From Microbacterium hydrothermale (GTDB lineage: Bacteria; Actinomycetota; Actinomycetes; Actinomycetales; Microbacteriaceae): a DNA stretch of 64,000 nt. Positions 34,764 to 43,790 of the stretch are shown here, in pieces. Position 1 is the stretch's first letter. Every line of letters starts with the position of its first letter. Below the pieces are notes generated by a model that saw only the letters and a list, made by a program, of their open reading frames with translations, was not told the origin of the DNA and made no database searches. The DNA is taken from NCBI RefSeq assembly GCF_004854025.1, contig NZ_STGM01000002.1, forward strand, positions 1 to 64,000, in the 5' to 3' direction. The translations under genes were made by a program, and so were the position numbers.

Positions 34764-35702
34764 ATGCGCAGTGTTCCCCTCGGCCCCTCCGGTCTCACCG
34801 TCCCGAATGTCGTGGCGGGGATGATGCGGATCGATGACAAGACCGACGCGGAGGTGCGCGCCCTCTACGACGCGGCGCGTGAGTCCGGGATCGATTTCTT
34901 CGATCACGCCGACATCTATGCGAAGTCCCTGCACTCGGCCGAAACGAGGTTCGCCGAAGCTCTGTCGCTGAGCGCCGGCGAGCGGTCCGAGATCCGTCTG
35001 CAGACGAAGGCGGGCATCGTGCGCGAGGGCCCGTACTTCGATTTCTCGTACGAGCATCTCGTCTCCTCGGTCGAGGAATCGCTCCGGGCCTTGCGCACCG
35101 ACTATGTCGACGTCCTTCTCCTGCACCGACCCGACGCGCTCGTCGAGCCCGACGAGGTGGCCCGTGCGTTCGATCATCTCGAGCAGTCGGGGAAGGTGCG
35201 CGCCTTCGGCGTCTCCAACCACACGCCCCGGCAGATCGATCTGCTGCGCACCGCGGTCCGCCAGCCCATCGTGGCCAATCAGGTGCAGCTGTCCATCGCG
35301 CACGCGCCCCTGGTCGTCCAGGGCCTCGCCGCGAACATGGAGACGGCACCCCAGTCGGCGGTCCTGGACGGCGGCGGGCTCGTGGAGTACTGCCGCATCG
35401 AGAACATCACGCTGCAGGCCTGGTCTCCCCTGCAGGGCACGCGGGGCGGCGGCGGTGTCTTCCTGGGCCACCCCGAGTACGCCGAGCTCACGCGGGTGAT
35501 CGACGATCTCGCGAACCGCTATCGCGTGACTCCTCTGGCCATCGCCGTGGCCTGGATCACGCGGCATCCGGCGAGGATGCAGGTGATCCTGGGAACGACG
35601 ACGCCTGAGCGCGTGCGCGACGCGGCGGAGGGCTCGGACCTCTCACTCACCCGGGCGGAGTGGTACGCGCTGGTCCGCGCGGCGGGCTACATCGTCCCCT
35701 GA
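34764..35702 (+). CDS. Aldo/keto reductase
   Basis: An NADPH-dependent TIM-barrel oxidoreductase of 312 residues, in the YdhF-like group. Catalytic tetrad positions are visible: Asp in FFDHADIY, Tyr in the same segment, Lys in LQTKAGI, and His in LLLHRPD. NADP-binding sequence includes VILGTTTPERV near the C-terminus. ATG 34764 is preceded by TAGCGT ending 6 bases upstream, so it is probably leaderless. Substrate unknown. Confidence 0.92.
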   Translation: MRSVPLGPSGLTVPNVVAGMMRIDDKTDAEVRALYDAARESGIDFFDHADIYAKSLHSAETRFAEALSLSAGERSEIRLQTKAGIVREGPYFDFSYEHLVSSVEESLRALRTDYVDVLLLHRPDALVEPDEVARAFDHLEQSGKVRAFGVSNHTPRQIDLLRTAVRQPIVANQVQLSIAHAPLVVQGLAANMETAPQSAVLDGGGLVEYCRIENITLQAWSPLQGTRGGGGVFLGHPEYAELTRVIDDLANRYRVTPLAIAVAWITRHPARMQVILGTTTPERVRDAAEGSDLSLTRAEWYALVRAAGYIVP

Positions 35703-35715
35703 GGACCGCTCCGGC

Positions 35716-35997
35716 TCAATCCCCGCGCCGGCGACGCCGACCTCGCGAGATCACCACGATCGCTCCCACGACGACCACCGCCGCTCCGATCAGCGGGATC
35801 AGCACGAAGGCGAGACGCCCGGCCTCCGCCTCCGAGTCGGGCTGGGCCTGCTCGCCGACGACGGCGGAAGAGGAGTCCGCGACGATCTGCGTTTGCGGCG
35901 CGCCCCGCTCCGCCGCGGTGGCGAGGGGCCCCGGTGCGAGGGCGATCGAGGCGGCGAGAACCGCGGAGACGAACAGGGGGGTCTTTCGAGTGAGCAC
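35716..35997 (-). CDS. Secreted or membrane-anchored small protein
   Basis: A 93-residue protein with a signal peptide (LFVSAVLAASIALAPGPLATAAE), a polar exposed segment, and a C-terminal transmembrane helix (FVLIPLIGAAVVVVGAIVVI) with a basic stop-transfer tail RGRRRRRGD. The layout resembles a cell-wall-tethered protein, but no LPXTG/LAXTG motif is present. GTG 35997 follows AAGGGAGCGCT. No family recognised. It converges on the aldo/keto reductase gene. Confidence 0.72.
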   Translation of the reverse strand: MLTRKTPLFVSAVLAASIALAPGPLATAAERGAPQTQIVADSSSAVVGEQAQPDSEAEAGRLAFVLIPLIGAAVVVVGAIVVISRGRRRRRGD

Positions 35998-36136
35998 AGC
36001 GCTCCCTTCGTCGGTCCCGTCACGCTATGCGCCGCGGTGACCGTGATCCGGGTGCTGGACGGCGAGGCCGAGTCCCGCTATGCGCCCGCGTCACTCGCCT
36101 AGGCTGAGGTGGTCGGACGGCAGGAGGGGAGACGCG

Positions 36137-36382
36137 ATGCCTCGATATCGGCGCCCCCTCGGTGCGGTGCTCAGCGGCGTTGCGGCGGTCGTGGCCGCGG
36201 TGCCCACGCTGTTCTTCCCGGCCGATTCCCCCACCGAGCCGAAGCTCGCGCTCGTGGGCGTGGGAGCGGTCATCTTTATCATCGCCATCGTGCGGATCCG
36301 GACCGAGGGCGCTGGATCCGATGTCACCACGACACCGGACGACGTCAGTGGGACGACGCAGCCTCCGGCGCCTCGGCGGTGA
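36137..36382 (+). CDS. Small two-helix membrane protein
   Basis: An 81-residue protein with two hydrophobic helices (LGAVLSGVAAVVAAVPTLFF and LALVGVGAVIFIIAIVRI) and a Thr/Pro-rich tail. CAGGAGGGGAGACGCG precedes ATG 36137. No family recognised. Confidence 0.65.
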   Translation: MPRYRRPLGAVLSGVAAVVAAVPTLFFPADSPTEPKLALVGVGAVIFIIAIVRIRTEGAGSDVTTTPDDVSGTTQPPAPRR

Positions 36383-36517
36383 TCACGGAGATGGGCTCAG
36401 TGGGCAGGTCCCACGACGCGACGGGGTTCATGCGGATCTTTCCTTAGGGGATGACGCAGCGGAGAGCGCGGAGCACGGCCCTCGATGAGCCGCCCGCGCG
36501 GGCGGCGGGGAGATGGT

Positions 36518-36895
36518 TCAGGCGGCGCGCGCGAGTGAGCGCGTGGACGCGCTCTTCGGCGAGCTCGACCGCGTCGGTGCGACGCCGACGGCGGGCTCCT
36601 CGACGGCGATGTCGAGGCTCAGGCCTCGCGAGGAGTTGGCGTCGTTCGCCATGCGCTTGAGGAGGTTCTGATCCAGCGTCTCCGGCTGCTCGGAGTCGAA
36701 GACGAAGCGCAGCGGGATCGACGGCTGCAGCCAGATCGTGGAGCGGCCGACGGGCTGATCCGCGCCGTGGACCCAGGAGAGGGTGAAGCTCTCACCGCGG
36801 CGGAGCTTGGTGGCGACGACCACCTTGACATGCGCCAGCAGCCGGTCGTCGATCTGAATCGGCTCCGTCGTGGTGCCGTAGAAGAGCTTCGCCAT
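36518..36895 (-). CDS. LRRGESF-family small protein, copy 1 (DUF7882-like)
   Basis: A 125-residue soluble protein. Its core runs MAKLFYGTTTEPIQIDDRLL, AHVKVVVATKLRRGESF, GRSTIWLQPSIPLRFVF, with a C-terminal Arg/Ser-rich extension not present in the other copies. Two paralogs lie at 46764-47093 and 47741-48055. I recall the family from Microbacteriaceae, where it is labelled DUF7882 or misnamed 'ATP-dependent DNA ligase'; no ligase motif is present here. AAAGGGG precedes ATG 36895. It is divergent from a MarR regulator across 81 bases, suggesting shared control. Confidence 0.78.
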   Translation of the reverse strand: MAKLFYGTTTEPIQIDDRLLAHVKVVVATKLRRGESFTLSWVHGADQPVGRSTIWLQPSIPLRFVFDSEQPETLDQNLLKRMANDANSSRGLSLDIAVEEPAVGVAPTRSSSPKSASTRSLARAA

Positions 36896-36976
36896 GATGT
36901 GACCCCTTTGCTCGTTGCTCACGGATGAACTTACTAGGTAGACTAGCGAATAGGCAAGCGAGATATTAGGAGCGAG

Positions 36977-37543
36977 ATGAACACCGACACGCCCTCGCCC
37001 CCGTCCTACTGGTACAGCGACAGCGCCGACGACGAGCGCGGTGCGCGGATCATGGAGGCCATGCGCGCGTACCGTTCCGCCGAGATGGCGATGCGTCGGC
37101 GCACGCAGGAGTCCATGGCGATGGGCGAGAACGAACTGCTCGTCCTGCGCCATCTCACGCGATCCGCCTCCGAGGGCTCCGTGGTGACGCCGATCGATCT
37201 CGCTCGGCATCTCGGCGTGTCGACGGCATCCATGACCGCCCTCCTCGACCGTCTGGAGAAGTCCGGGCACCTGCAGCGCCACCCGCACCCGTCCGATCGG
37301 CGCAAGGTTGTGGTCACGAGCACGACCCATGCCGATGAGGAGATCCGAGACACCCTCACCGCCATGCACGCCCGGATGATGCGGGCGACGCGAGGGATGA
37401 GCGAGTCCGAAACGGCGGCGGTGACGCAGTTCCTGACACGGATGCGGTGCGCCGTCGCCGACCTCTGCGCCGTCAGTGGGACGTGCTGCCCCGAGGCGGC
37501 GGCCACCCGTGCCTCCCCTCTCGAACCGGATGCGGCCGCGTGA
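36977..37543 (+). CDS. MarR-family transcriptional regulator
   Basis: A 188-residue winged-helix regulator. The recognition region is TPIDLARHLGVSTASMTALLDRLEKSGHL and the wing is HPSDRRKVVVTST. The N-terminal 20 residues and Cys-containing C-terminus (LCAVSGTCCPEA) lie outside the core; three cysteines could be redox or metal sensitive, which is speculative. TTAGGAGCGAG precedes ATG 36977. A TTACTAGGTAGACTAG element at 36931-36946 lies between it and the divergent small-protein gene. Its stop overlaps the GTG of the transglutaminase gene (GTGA), so the two are coupled. Confidence 0.88.
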   Translation: MNTDTPSPPSYWYSDSADDERGARIMEAMRAYRSAEMAMRRRTQESMAMGENELLVLRHLTRSASEGSVVTPIDLARHLGVSTASMTALLDRLEKSGHLQRHPHPSDRRKVVVTSTTHADEEIRDTLTAMHARMMRATRGMSESETAAVTQFLTRMRCAVADLCAVSGTCCPEAAATRASPLEPDAAA

Positions 37544-38334
37544 GGGCACGGGTCGGGGTCGAGCTGATCCTCGACGTCGAGCGGGAAGCCGACGTCGTCC
37601 TCTCGATCGTGCCCGCCGACGGATGGGCCGTCGAAGAGATTCTGACCGTCCGCGCCGACGGCCACGACGTCACGGCCAGCGCTCTCGGCGACGCTCACGG
37701 GACCCGGGTGCACCGGGCGCTCCTGCCGCCCGGACGCACCGTCGTCTCCTATCGCGGTCTCGTGTCCAGCCCCTCCACCCCCGCCCCGTCGGACGATCTC
37801 GACGCGGTCCGATACCTCCGGCCCAGCCGTTACGCCCCCTCCGACGACCCCCGATTGGCCGACGATGCGTCGGTGGAGGCGGAGTCGGCTCGCGAGGCGG
37901 TCAGCGAGATCGTCGAACGGGTCGCCGGTCGTCTCCGCTACGTCTCCGGATCAAGCGGTCCCGCGGACACCGCTCTCGACACGCTGCGCGAAGGCGCCGG
38001 GGTCTGCCGCGACTACGCCCACGTCACCATCGCTCTGCTGCGGGCCGCCGGCATCCCCGCGCGACTCGTGTCGGTGTTCGCCCCCGGGCTCGAGCCGATG
38101 GACTTCCACGCCGTCGTCGAGGCGTTCGTCGAGGGGCGGTGGGAGGTGGTGGATGCCACTCGCCTCGCGCCGCGCGCGCACTTCGTGCGCATCGCGACCG
38201 GCCGTGACGCGGCCGACACCGCGTTCCTGACTACCCTGTCGGGGATCGCCACCCTGGCCTCGGTCGAGGTGACGGCCGTGGCGCTCGGCGACCTTGTCGC
38301 CGAGGATCCCGAGGCCACGGTCCTGCTGCGCTGA
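37540..38334 (+). CDS. Transglutaminase-like domain protein
   Basis: A 264-residue soluble protein of the transglutaminase/protease-like superfamily. The catalytic triad is visible: Cys in GAGVCRDYAHV, His in MDFHAVVEAF and Asp in WEVVDATRLAPR. The N-terminal third (VELILDVEREADVVLSIVPA) is the beta-rich domain typical of these proteins. GTG 37540 overlaps the stop of the MarR gene by four bases, which fixes the start. Activity may be amide hydrolysis rather than crosslinking. Confidence 0.88.
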   Translation: MRARVGVELILDVEREADVVLSIVPADGWAVEEILTVRADGHDVTASALGDAHGTRVHRALLPPGRTVVSYRGLVSSPSTPAPSDDLDAVRYLRPSRYAPSDDPRLADDASVEAESAREAVSEIVERVAGRLRYVSGSSGPADTALDTLREGAGVCRDYAHVTIALLRAAGIPARLVSVFAPGLEPMDFHAVVEAFVEGRWEVVDATRLAPRAHFVRIATGRDAADTAFLTTLSGIATLASVEVTAVALGDLVAEDPEATVLLR

Positions 38335-38428
38335 ACCTCCCCGGGTCGGAGGGGCTCGGCATCCTGATACTCGCCGCACGGCGAGGCCGCGGCCGGAGGA
38401 CGGATGCCGACCCCCCGGCGCGGGCCGC

Positions 38429-39121
38429 TCATTCCGCGGCGCGAACGATCTCCGCGACCACGCGCGGGTCGGCGAGGACACGGAAGTGCCCCCCTTCCGC
38501 GAGGCGGACGTTGCGCGCTCCGGCGAGCTCGCTCCCCTCGGGAATGTGCGGATCGAAGGGGCCGTAGACCGAGACGATCCGGGCGTTCGCCTCCGCGGCG
38601 GCAGCGAGCGCGCGCATGGTGGCGTCGCCGGAGGCGAACGCGCGAAGAGAGGGGGTCGGCATCAGTCTGCTGTAGCGCGATCCGCCGAAGGGTGTGGCGA
38701 CGGCGACCATCGCGCGGACGCGCGCTCCCTCCGGGGAGAAGGCCAGGAGGTGCTTTCCGATGAGCCCACCCTTGCTGTGGGCGACGAGCACGACGTCGTG
38801 GAGGTCGTGCGCCACGAGGAAGGCCCCCACGCGCTCCGCGGACTCGGCGATCGGACGGCGGTTGCCGCCCAGCTCGACCACGGCGTGGACCGGGTGCCCG
38901 CGCGCGTGCAGGACGCGGGCGAGCGGCTCCAGGAAACGCCACGTCTCGTAGATCCCCGGCAGAAGGACGATGGGCCGCCCCTCCCCCTCCGCGAGGGATG
39001 CCGCGATCCCCCGCCCCCGGATGGCACGGGCCTGCGCGCGCACGGCGAAGGCGTAGTCGCGCACCCACCACGAGAGATCGCGCATCCCGGTGCGCACGGC
39101 TGCCACGGCATCCCTCGTCAT
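38429..39121 (-). CDS. Alpha/beta hydrolase, lipase/esterase-like
   Basis: A 230-residue hydrolase of the PGAP1/triacylglycerol-lipase-like group. The oxyanion loop is IVLLPGIYETW, the nucleophile elbow VLVAHSKGGLIGKHL, the likely acid GPFDPHIPEGSEL and the histidine EGGHFRVL. No signal peptide is present, though the first 50 residues are basic (RDYAFAVRAQARAIRGRG). ATG 39121 gives the shortest complete fold; an in-frame ATG at 39184 is possible. Confidence 0.82.
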   Translation of the reverse strand: MTRDAVAAVRTGMRDLSWWVRDYAFAVRAQARAIRGRGIAASLAEGEGRPIVLLPGIYETWRFLEPLARVLHARGHPVHAVVELGGNRRPIAESAERVGAFLVAHDLHDVVLVAHSKGGLIGKHLLAFSPEGARVRAMVAVATPFGGSRYSRLMPTPSLRAFASGDATMRALAAAAEANARIVSVYGPFDPHIPEGSELAGARNVRLAEGGHFRVLADPRVVAEIVRAAE

Positions 39122-39244
39122 CCGTCCATCCTGCGGTGCGCGGCCCGCGCGCCGGGCGGGGTTGCGGACGGCGACGCCGCGCACGCGCGCGCGCCGCGCG
39201 CAACCCCGGGATCGCGGCCACCGGGACCGCCCTAGGGTGAGGCC

Positions 39245-39493
39245 ATGGACATTTCGGACATCCGCTGGAACGAACCGGCGCGGCAGAAGATCCTCGACGA
39301 CGCCGACGGCGTGTTGCGCGAGGCCGTCGTCGCGATCGCCCGCGAGAGCGACGGGATCTCGTCGGACGAGGCGTTCGCGCAGATCAACGCGCGCATCAAG
39401 GACCGCTTCATCGACTACGAGCCCGGCCCCGACATCCGCACCTACGCCGATGCGATCGCGGCCGGAGAGATCCCCACCGACGACGCCGGATGA
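39245..39493 (+). CDS. Hypothetical protein upstream of glycosyltransferase
   Basis: An 82-residue, mostly helical, acidic protein (MDISDIRWNEPARQKIL...DEAFAQINARIKDRF). TAGGGT ends 6 bases before ATG 39245, indicating a leaderless transcript. Its stop overlaps the ATG of the glycosyltransferase gene (ATGA), so it is translationally coupled to it and may assist it. No family recognised. Confidence 0.75.
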   Translation: MDISDIRWNEPARQKILDDADGVLREAVVAIARESDGISSDEAFAQINARIKDRFIDYEPGPDIRTYADAIAAGEIPTDDAG

Positions 39494-40941
39494 CCCGGGG
39501 GTCGATCCTCCCCCACGGGCGCCAGTTCGTCCTGACGTGGGGGATCCCGAGCGAGTACGGCGGTCTGACGGCCGCGCTCCTGCAGCGGTCCCGTCTGTTC
39601 GCCGAGCGCGGCGGCATCCCGGTGCACGTGCTCACGTGCGACGACCGCGACGACCGCGCCGCTGTCGCGGCGGAGGTGGAGCGCCGCGGCGCCCTCGCGG
39701 AGGGCGTCGGCATCACCAACCTGTGGGACTGGCTGCGCGAGAACGATCTCCGCGGGCGGCCGGTGGGGGCGGGCTCCGGCTTCTCCCCCCTGTCCGACGA
39801 CGCCGACACGCGACGCGAATACTCCGGCGGCATCCTGGTCCGGCGGATCCGGACGGATGCCGACGGCGCCGTCCGCCAGATCGACCATGTGCGCGACGAC
39901 GGGACGCTCGCCGTGAGCGATCGCCGGGACGTCCCGCACTCGTCCGGCCGCCCGCGCCGCGTGATCGTCACGTGCGACGCGAGCGGACAGCCGCGCTCCG
40001 CCTGGCGCGGGGTGCGGGAGCTCTACGCCGCATGGCTGGACCGGCTCACCGCGGGCGAGCGCTCGTTCGTCCTCGTCGACAGCAAGGCGATGGCGCGTTT
40101 CGCCGCCGGCTACCGCCGCCCGGGGGTGGTCGTGGTGCACGTCGTCCACGGGTCGCACCTCACCGACGACGGCTCGGCGATCCGCGCCTCGCGAGCGGAG
40201 GTGTTCTCGCGCCTCAGCGCCTTCGACGCCGTCGTGTTCTGCACCGCCCGACAGGCGGGTGACGTCCGTCGCCAGGTCGGGCCCGCACCGCTGCTGGCCG
40301 TCGTGCCGCATCCGGTCGCGCCGGTCGACGGCGTCGACACCGCGCGGCACCGCGACGACGCCGTCGTGCTCGCCCGGCTGGAGCCCATCAAACGCGTGGA
40401 GGACGCCATCGACGCGGTCACCCGCGCTCGCAAGGTCGCTCCGTCTCTCGAGCTCGACGTCTACGGGGACGGTCCCGCCCGCCCGCGACTGGAGGGACTC
40501 GTCGGAGACGGCATCCGTCTGCGCGGGTTCGACCCCGCGGCGCGGGAGGCCCTGAGCGATGCGTCATTCCTGTTGATGACGAGTCGCTCGGAGGCGTTCT
40601 CGCTCGTGGTCGCCGAGGCGATGGCCGCGGGTTGCCTTCCGATCGCCTACGACGTGCCGTACGGCCCCCGAGAACTCATCGCCCACGGCCGTACCGGATG
40701 GTTGGTCCCGGCGGGCGACGTGCAGGCCCTCACCGACACGCTGGTGCGGGCGGCATCCCTCGCCCCCGACGAGCTCTCGCGGATGCGCCGCAACGCGGTC
40801 GACAGGACGCGCTCCCTGGACGAGACCACGGTCCTCACCCGGTGGGCGGTGACGCTCTCGCGTGCCGCTCGTCGGCACCGGCTGAGGGAAGCGACCTGGC
40901 GATTCCGCGAGGTGCTTCGGCGCCGTCTTCGCATCGGCTGA
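39490..40941 (+). CDS. GT4-family glycosyltransferase
   Basis: A cytoplasmic GT-B glycosyltransferase of 483 residues. The N-terminal domain begins with FVLTWGIPSEYGGLTAALL, the acceptor-side glycine loop. The C-terminal half has VVLARLEPIKRVEDAIDAV, LDVYGDGPARP and the EX7E-type donor site SRSEAFSLVVAEAMAAGCLP, then AYDVPYGPRELI. The order is like poly(glycerol-phosphate) alpha-glucosyltransferases, so wall or surface glycan decoration is likely. ATG 39490 overlaps the upstream stop. A strong hairpin closes the operon. Confidence 0.88.
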   Translation: MTRGSILPHGRQFVLTWGIPSEYGGLTAALLQRSRLFAERGGIPVHVLTCDDRDDRAAVAAEVERRGALAEGVGITNLWDWLRENDLRGRPVGAGSGFSPLSDDADTRREYSGGILVRRIRTDADGAVRQIDHVRDDGTLAVSDRRDVPHSSGRPRRVIVTCDASGQPRSAWRGVRELYAAWLDRLTAGERSFVLVDSKAMARFAAGYRRPGVVVVHVVHGSHLTDDGSAIRASRAEVFSRLSAFDAVVFCTARQAGDVRRQVGPAPLLAVVPHPVAPVDGVDTARHRDDAVVLARLEPIKRVEDAIDAVTRARKVAPSLELDVYGDGPARPRLEGLVGDGIRLRGFDPAAREALSDASFLLMTSRSEAFSLVVAEAMAAGCLPIAYDVPYGPRELIAHGRTGWLVPAGDVQALTDTLVRAASLAPDELSRMRRNAVDRTRSLDETTVLTRWAVTLSRAARRHRLREATWRFREVLRRRLRIG

Positions 40942-41030
40942 GAGCCGGCTCGTTTCCGCCCGCCCGCGCGTACTCTTCTTCTACCCGGCCCCGGCATTCG
41001 CCGGCGCGGATGACGTCGATCCGGCGTCCC

Positions 41031-41086
41031 CGACGACTCCCGTCCGTCGAGCCCGTCCCCCACCTGGCTCCGGACGGGAGTCGTCG
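41031..41086. terminator. Bidirectional terminator between GT4 gene and small acidic gene
   Basis: A 16-bp perfect stem CGACGACTCCCGTCCG / CGGACGGGAGTCGTCG with a 24-base loop, placed between convergent genes. Confidence 0.75.
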
Positions 41087-41092
41087 TCCGGC

Positions 41093-41308
41093 TCAGCGGT
41101 CCTCGCCGTAGCCGCGGATGCTGCGGAGGTCGTCCTTCAGGTCTTCCTTCGAGGCATCGCCCGGGACGATGTCGCTCTGCGGCGCGTCGTCCTGCACCGC
41201 CGCGTCCGCGGCCTGCTGCTCGCGGGCGCCGTCCTTCTTCTCCTCCACCGCGGCGTCGGTGGCCCCGTCCATGACGGGAGCGTCCTGGGTCTCTTCGCGT
41301 TCGGTCAT
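41093..41308 (-). CDS. Small acidic hypothetical protein
   Basis: A 71-residue, Asp/Glu/Ala-rich, probably disordered protein (MTEREETQDAPVMDG..., ending LKDDLRSIRGYGEDR). GGAGGACGACG precedes ATG 41308. No family recognised. It may be a general stress-type protein by composition, which is weak evidence. Confidence 0.65.
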   Translation of the reverse strand: MTEREETQDAPVMDGATDAAVEEKKDGAREQQAADAAVQDDAPQSDIVPGDASKEDLKDDLRSIRGYGEDR

Positions 41309-41503
41309 CGTCGTCCTCCTCGGAGCGGGTCGTGATCGGCATCCTGACCCCCTCGGGGATCCGGGAGGCGGGGCTTGCGTCGCCGTGTCCCAGGTGCTTC
41401 GCGATCTCGCCCCGGGGCGGTCGCTTCGGTGCCCGGATAGCACACGCGCGCGGACGACGTCCAGCGAGGGAATTTCCAGCCGCCTCCCGTAGACTCGTCT
41501 CAG

Positions 41504-41600
41504 CAAGGGGAGTACTCCCACCGCGACGATCTCGTCAATACGGTCCACGCCATCGAGGACCCGGGACGTCGGCCCATCTCGCCGGGTGGAGGAGACCTTG
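41504..41600 (+). ncRNA. yybP-ykoY (Mn2+-sensing) riboswitch
   Basis: Begins CAAGGGGAGTA and ends GGAGGAGACCTTG. The CAAGG at 41504-41508 pairs with CCTTG at 41596-41600 to form P1. The conserved loop GGGGAGTA and the internal CTCGTCAATACGG match the two metal-binding loops of the yybP-ykoY class (consensus AAAGGGGAGUAG ... GUCGUCAAUUCG ... AAGACCUUU). It lies 37 bases before a TerC-family gene, a classical target of this riboswitch. High Mn2+ is expected to turn on the downstream gene. Confidence 0.88.
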
Positions 41601-41637
41601 GTGTCTTGTCGTACACCTGTTTCCCTTGGAGGCCGTC

Positions 41638-42660
41638 TTGGGCGTCACACCCTTGATCTGGATCATCACCATCGCGATCACGATCGCGTTCTTCGTCTTC
41701 GAGTTCTTCGCGCACGTGCGCAAGCCGCACGAGCCGTCGATCGCCGAGTCGGCCCGCTGGTCGGCCTTCTACATCGGCCTCGCCCTGCTCTTCGGCGTCG
41801 GCATCGGCGTCGTGTCGGGCTGGACCTACGGCGGCGAATACTTCGCGGGCTACCTCACCGAGAAGGCCCTCTCGATCGACAACCTCTTCGTGTTCCTGAT
41901 CATCATGACCGGGTTCGCGGTGCCGAAGATCTACCAGCAGAAGGTGCTGATGATCGGCATCGTCATCGCGCTGGTCATGCGCGGAGCGTTCATCGCCGTC
42001 GGCGCCGCGCTCATCGAGAACTTCTCGTGGATCTTCTACATCTTCGGCGCCCTGCTGCTCTTCCTCGCATACCGCCAGGCGTTCTCGCACGGTGAGAGCG
42101 ACCCCGCGAACGGCAAGTTCATGCGGTTCGTCCGCCGCGTCCTGCCCGTCAGCCCCGACTACAACGACGACAAGCTGACCGTGAAGAAGGACGGCAAGCG
42201 CTTCGTCACCCCGATGCTGCTCGTGATCATCGCGATCGGCTTCATCGACCTCGTCTTCGCGGTCGACTCGATCCCCGCGATCTACGGGCTCACGAACGAG
42301 GCGTACATCGTCTTCACCGCCAACGCCTTCGCGCTCATGGGCCTGCGGCAGCTGTACTTCCTCATCGGCGGGCTGCTCGAGCGTCTCGTCTACCTCGCGC
42401 AGGGGCTGGCCGTCATCCTCGCCTTCATCGGCGTCAAGCTCGTCTTCCACGCCCTGCACGTCAACGAGCTGCCCTTCATCAACGGCGGCGAGCCGCTGCT
42501 GTGGGTGCCCGAGATCCCGATCTGGTTCTCGCTGCTGTTCATCGCGGCCACCGTGGCGGTCGCGACGATCGCGAGCCTCCGCAAGACCCGCAACGACGAC
42601 CGCAAGAAGGAGCGCGAGACCTTCGACGGAGAGAAGGTCATCCACGCCCCCGAGGACTGA
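41638..42660 (+). CDS. TerC-family integral membrane protein
   Basis: A 340-residue TerC/Alx-type membrane protein with eight or nine helices, a family tied to manganese efflux or metal homeostasis. The signature EKALSIDNLFVFLIIMTGF and the second acidic motif GFIDLVFAVDSIPAI carry the conserved Asp residues. The frame has no ATG in the right place. I start it at the TTG at 41638, which has TTGGAGG 5 bases upstream and places the first helix at residue 5. Controlled by the riboswitch at 41504-41600. A hairpin terminator follows. Confidence 0.9.
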   Translation: MGVTPLIWIITIAITIAFFVFEFFAHVRKPHEPSIAESARWSAFYIGLALLFGVGIGVVSGWTYGGEYFAGYLTEKALSIDNLFVFLIIMTGFAVPKIYQQKVLMIGIVIALVMRGAFIAVGAALIENFSWIFYIFGALLLFLAYRQAFSHGESDPANGKFMRFVRRVLPVSPDYNDDKLTVKKDGKRFVTPMLLVIIAIGFIDLVFAVDSIPAIYGLTNEAYIVFTANAFALMGLRQLYFLIGGLLERLVYLAQGLAVILAFIGVKLVFHALHVNELPFINGGEPLLWVPEIPIWFSLLFIAATVAVATIASLRKTRNDDRKKERETFDGEKVIHAPED

Positions 42661-42668
42661 GGTCCGCA

Positions 42669-42701
42669 CGAAGGGTCCGCGGCATCGCCGCGGGCCCTTC
42701 G
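42669..42701 (+). terminator. Terminator after terC-like gene
   Basis: CGAAGGGTCCGCGG pairs with CCGCGGGCCCTTCG across a short loop (one T:G wobble), starting 8 bases after the stop codon. Confidence 0.75.
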
Positions 42702-42774
42702 GCGTTCCTGCCGCATCCGCGCGGCGAGCGCAACCCCGGCGAGCGCCCTCACCGGCCGTCCTACCGTGGCCGAC

Positions 42775-43740
42775 ATGACGCGATTCGGCTACACCCTCAT
42801 GACCGAGCAGAGCGGCCCGAAGGCCCTCGTCGACTACGCCGTCGGTGCCGAGCGCGCCGGCTACGACTTCCTGGTCTCGAGCGACCACTACTCGCCGTGG
42901 CTGACCAGCCAGGGCCACGCCCCCTACGCGTGGACCGTCCTCGGAGCGGTCGCCCACGCGACCACCGATGTCGAGCTGATGACCTACGTCACCTGCCCCA
43001 CCGTGCGGTATCACCCCGCCGTCGTGGCGCAGAAGGCCGCCACGCTGCAGCTACTGTCCGACGGACGGTTCACCCTGGGCCTCGGCTCGGGCGAGAACCT
43101 CAACGAGCACGTCGTCGGCGAGGGATGGCCCGCGGTCCACGCGCGGCAGGACATGCTCGTCGAGGCGATCGAGATCATCCGCGCCCTGCACACCGGCGAC
43201 CTCGTCACGTACGACGGCGAGTACTTCCGCGTCGACTCCGCGCGCGTCTGGGACGCGCCCGACGGAGGGGTGCCGATCGGCGTTGCCGTGTCCGGGGAGC
43301 ACTCCATCGAGCGGTTCGCGCCCCTCGGCGACCACCTCATCACCACCGAGCCCGACGGCGACCTCATCACGGGCTGGGACGCCCACCACGACGGCGCTTC
43401 GCGCAAGATCGGCCAGATCCCGATCAGCTGGGATCCCGACAAGGATGCCGCGATCGCGCGCGCCCACGACCAGTTCCGCTGGTTCGCGGGCGGCTGGGCC
43501 GTGAACGCCGACCTGCCGACGCCGGCGGGCTTCGCCGGAGCGTCGCAGTTCGTCCGCCCGGAGGACGTCGCCGACTCGATCGCCTGCGGTCCGGACCTCG
43601 ACGAACTCGCCGAGAGCGTGCGCCCGTTCATCGACGCGGGCTTCACCGACATCGCGATCGTGCAGGTGGGCGACGAGCAGCAGCAGCGCTTCGTCGACGA
43701 GATCGCCGGGCCCCTCCTCGAGAAGCTGCGCGCGCTCTGA
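42775..43740 (+). CDS. F420-dependent LLM-class oxidoreductase (TIGR03557-like)
   Basis: A luciferase-like TIM-barrel oxidoreductase of 321 residues, in the group that uses coenzyme F420 and resembles F420-dependent glucose-6-phosphate dehydrogenase. Motifs include FLVSSDHYSPWLTSQGH near residue 35 and LQLLSDGRFTLGLGSGENLNEHV near residue 100, as in that group. Start ATG 42775 has TACCGT ending 7 bases upstream, so the message is probably leaderless. Substrate unknown. Confidence 0.88.
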   Translation: MTRFGYTLMTEQSGPKALVDYAVGAERAGYDFLVSSDHYSPWLTSQGHAPYAWTVLGAVAHATTDVELMTYVTCPTVRYHPAVVAQKAATLQLLSDGRFTLGLGSGENLNEHVVGEGWPAVHARQDMLVEAIEIIRALHTGDLVTYDGEYFRVDSARVWDAPDGGVPIGVAVSGEHSIERFAPLGDHLITTEPDGDLITGWDAHHDGASRKIGQIPISWDPDKDAAIARAHDQFRWFAGGWAVNADLPTPAGFAGASQFVRPEDVADSIACGPDLDELAESVRPFIDAGFTDIAIVQVGDEQQQRFVDEIAGPLLEKLRAL

Positions 43741-43790
43741 CTCGCGGCGGGGCGTGCCGGCGGCGCGCCCCGTCCGTCAGCGCCCCGCCC

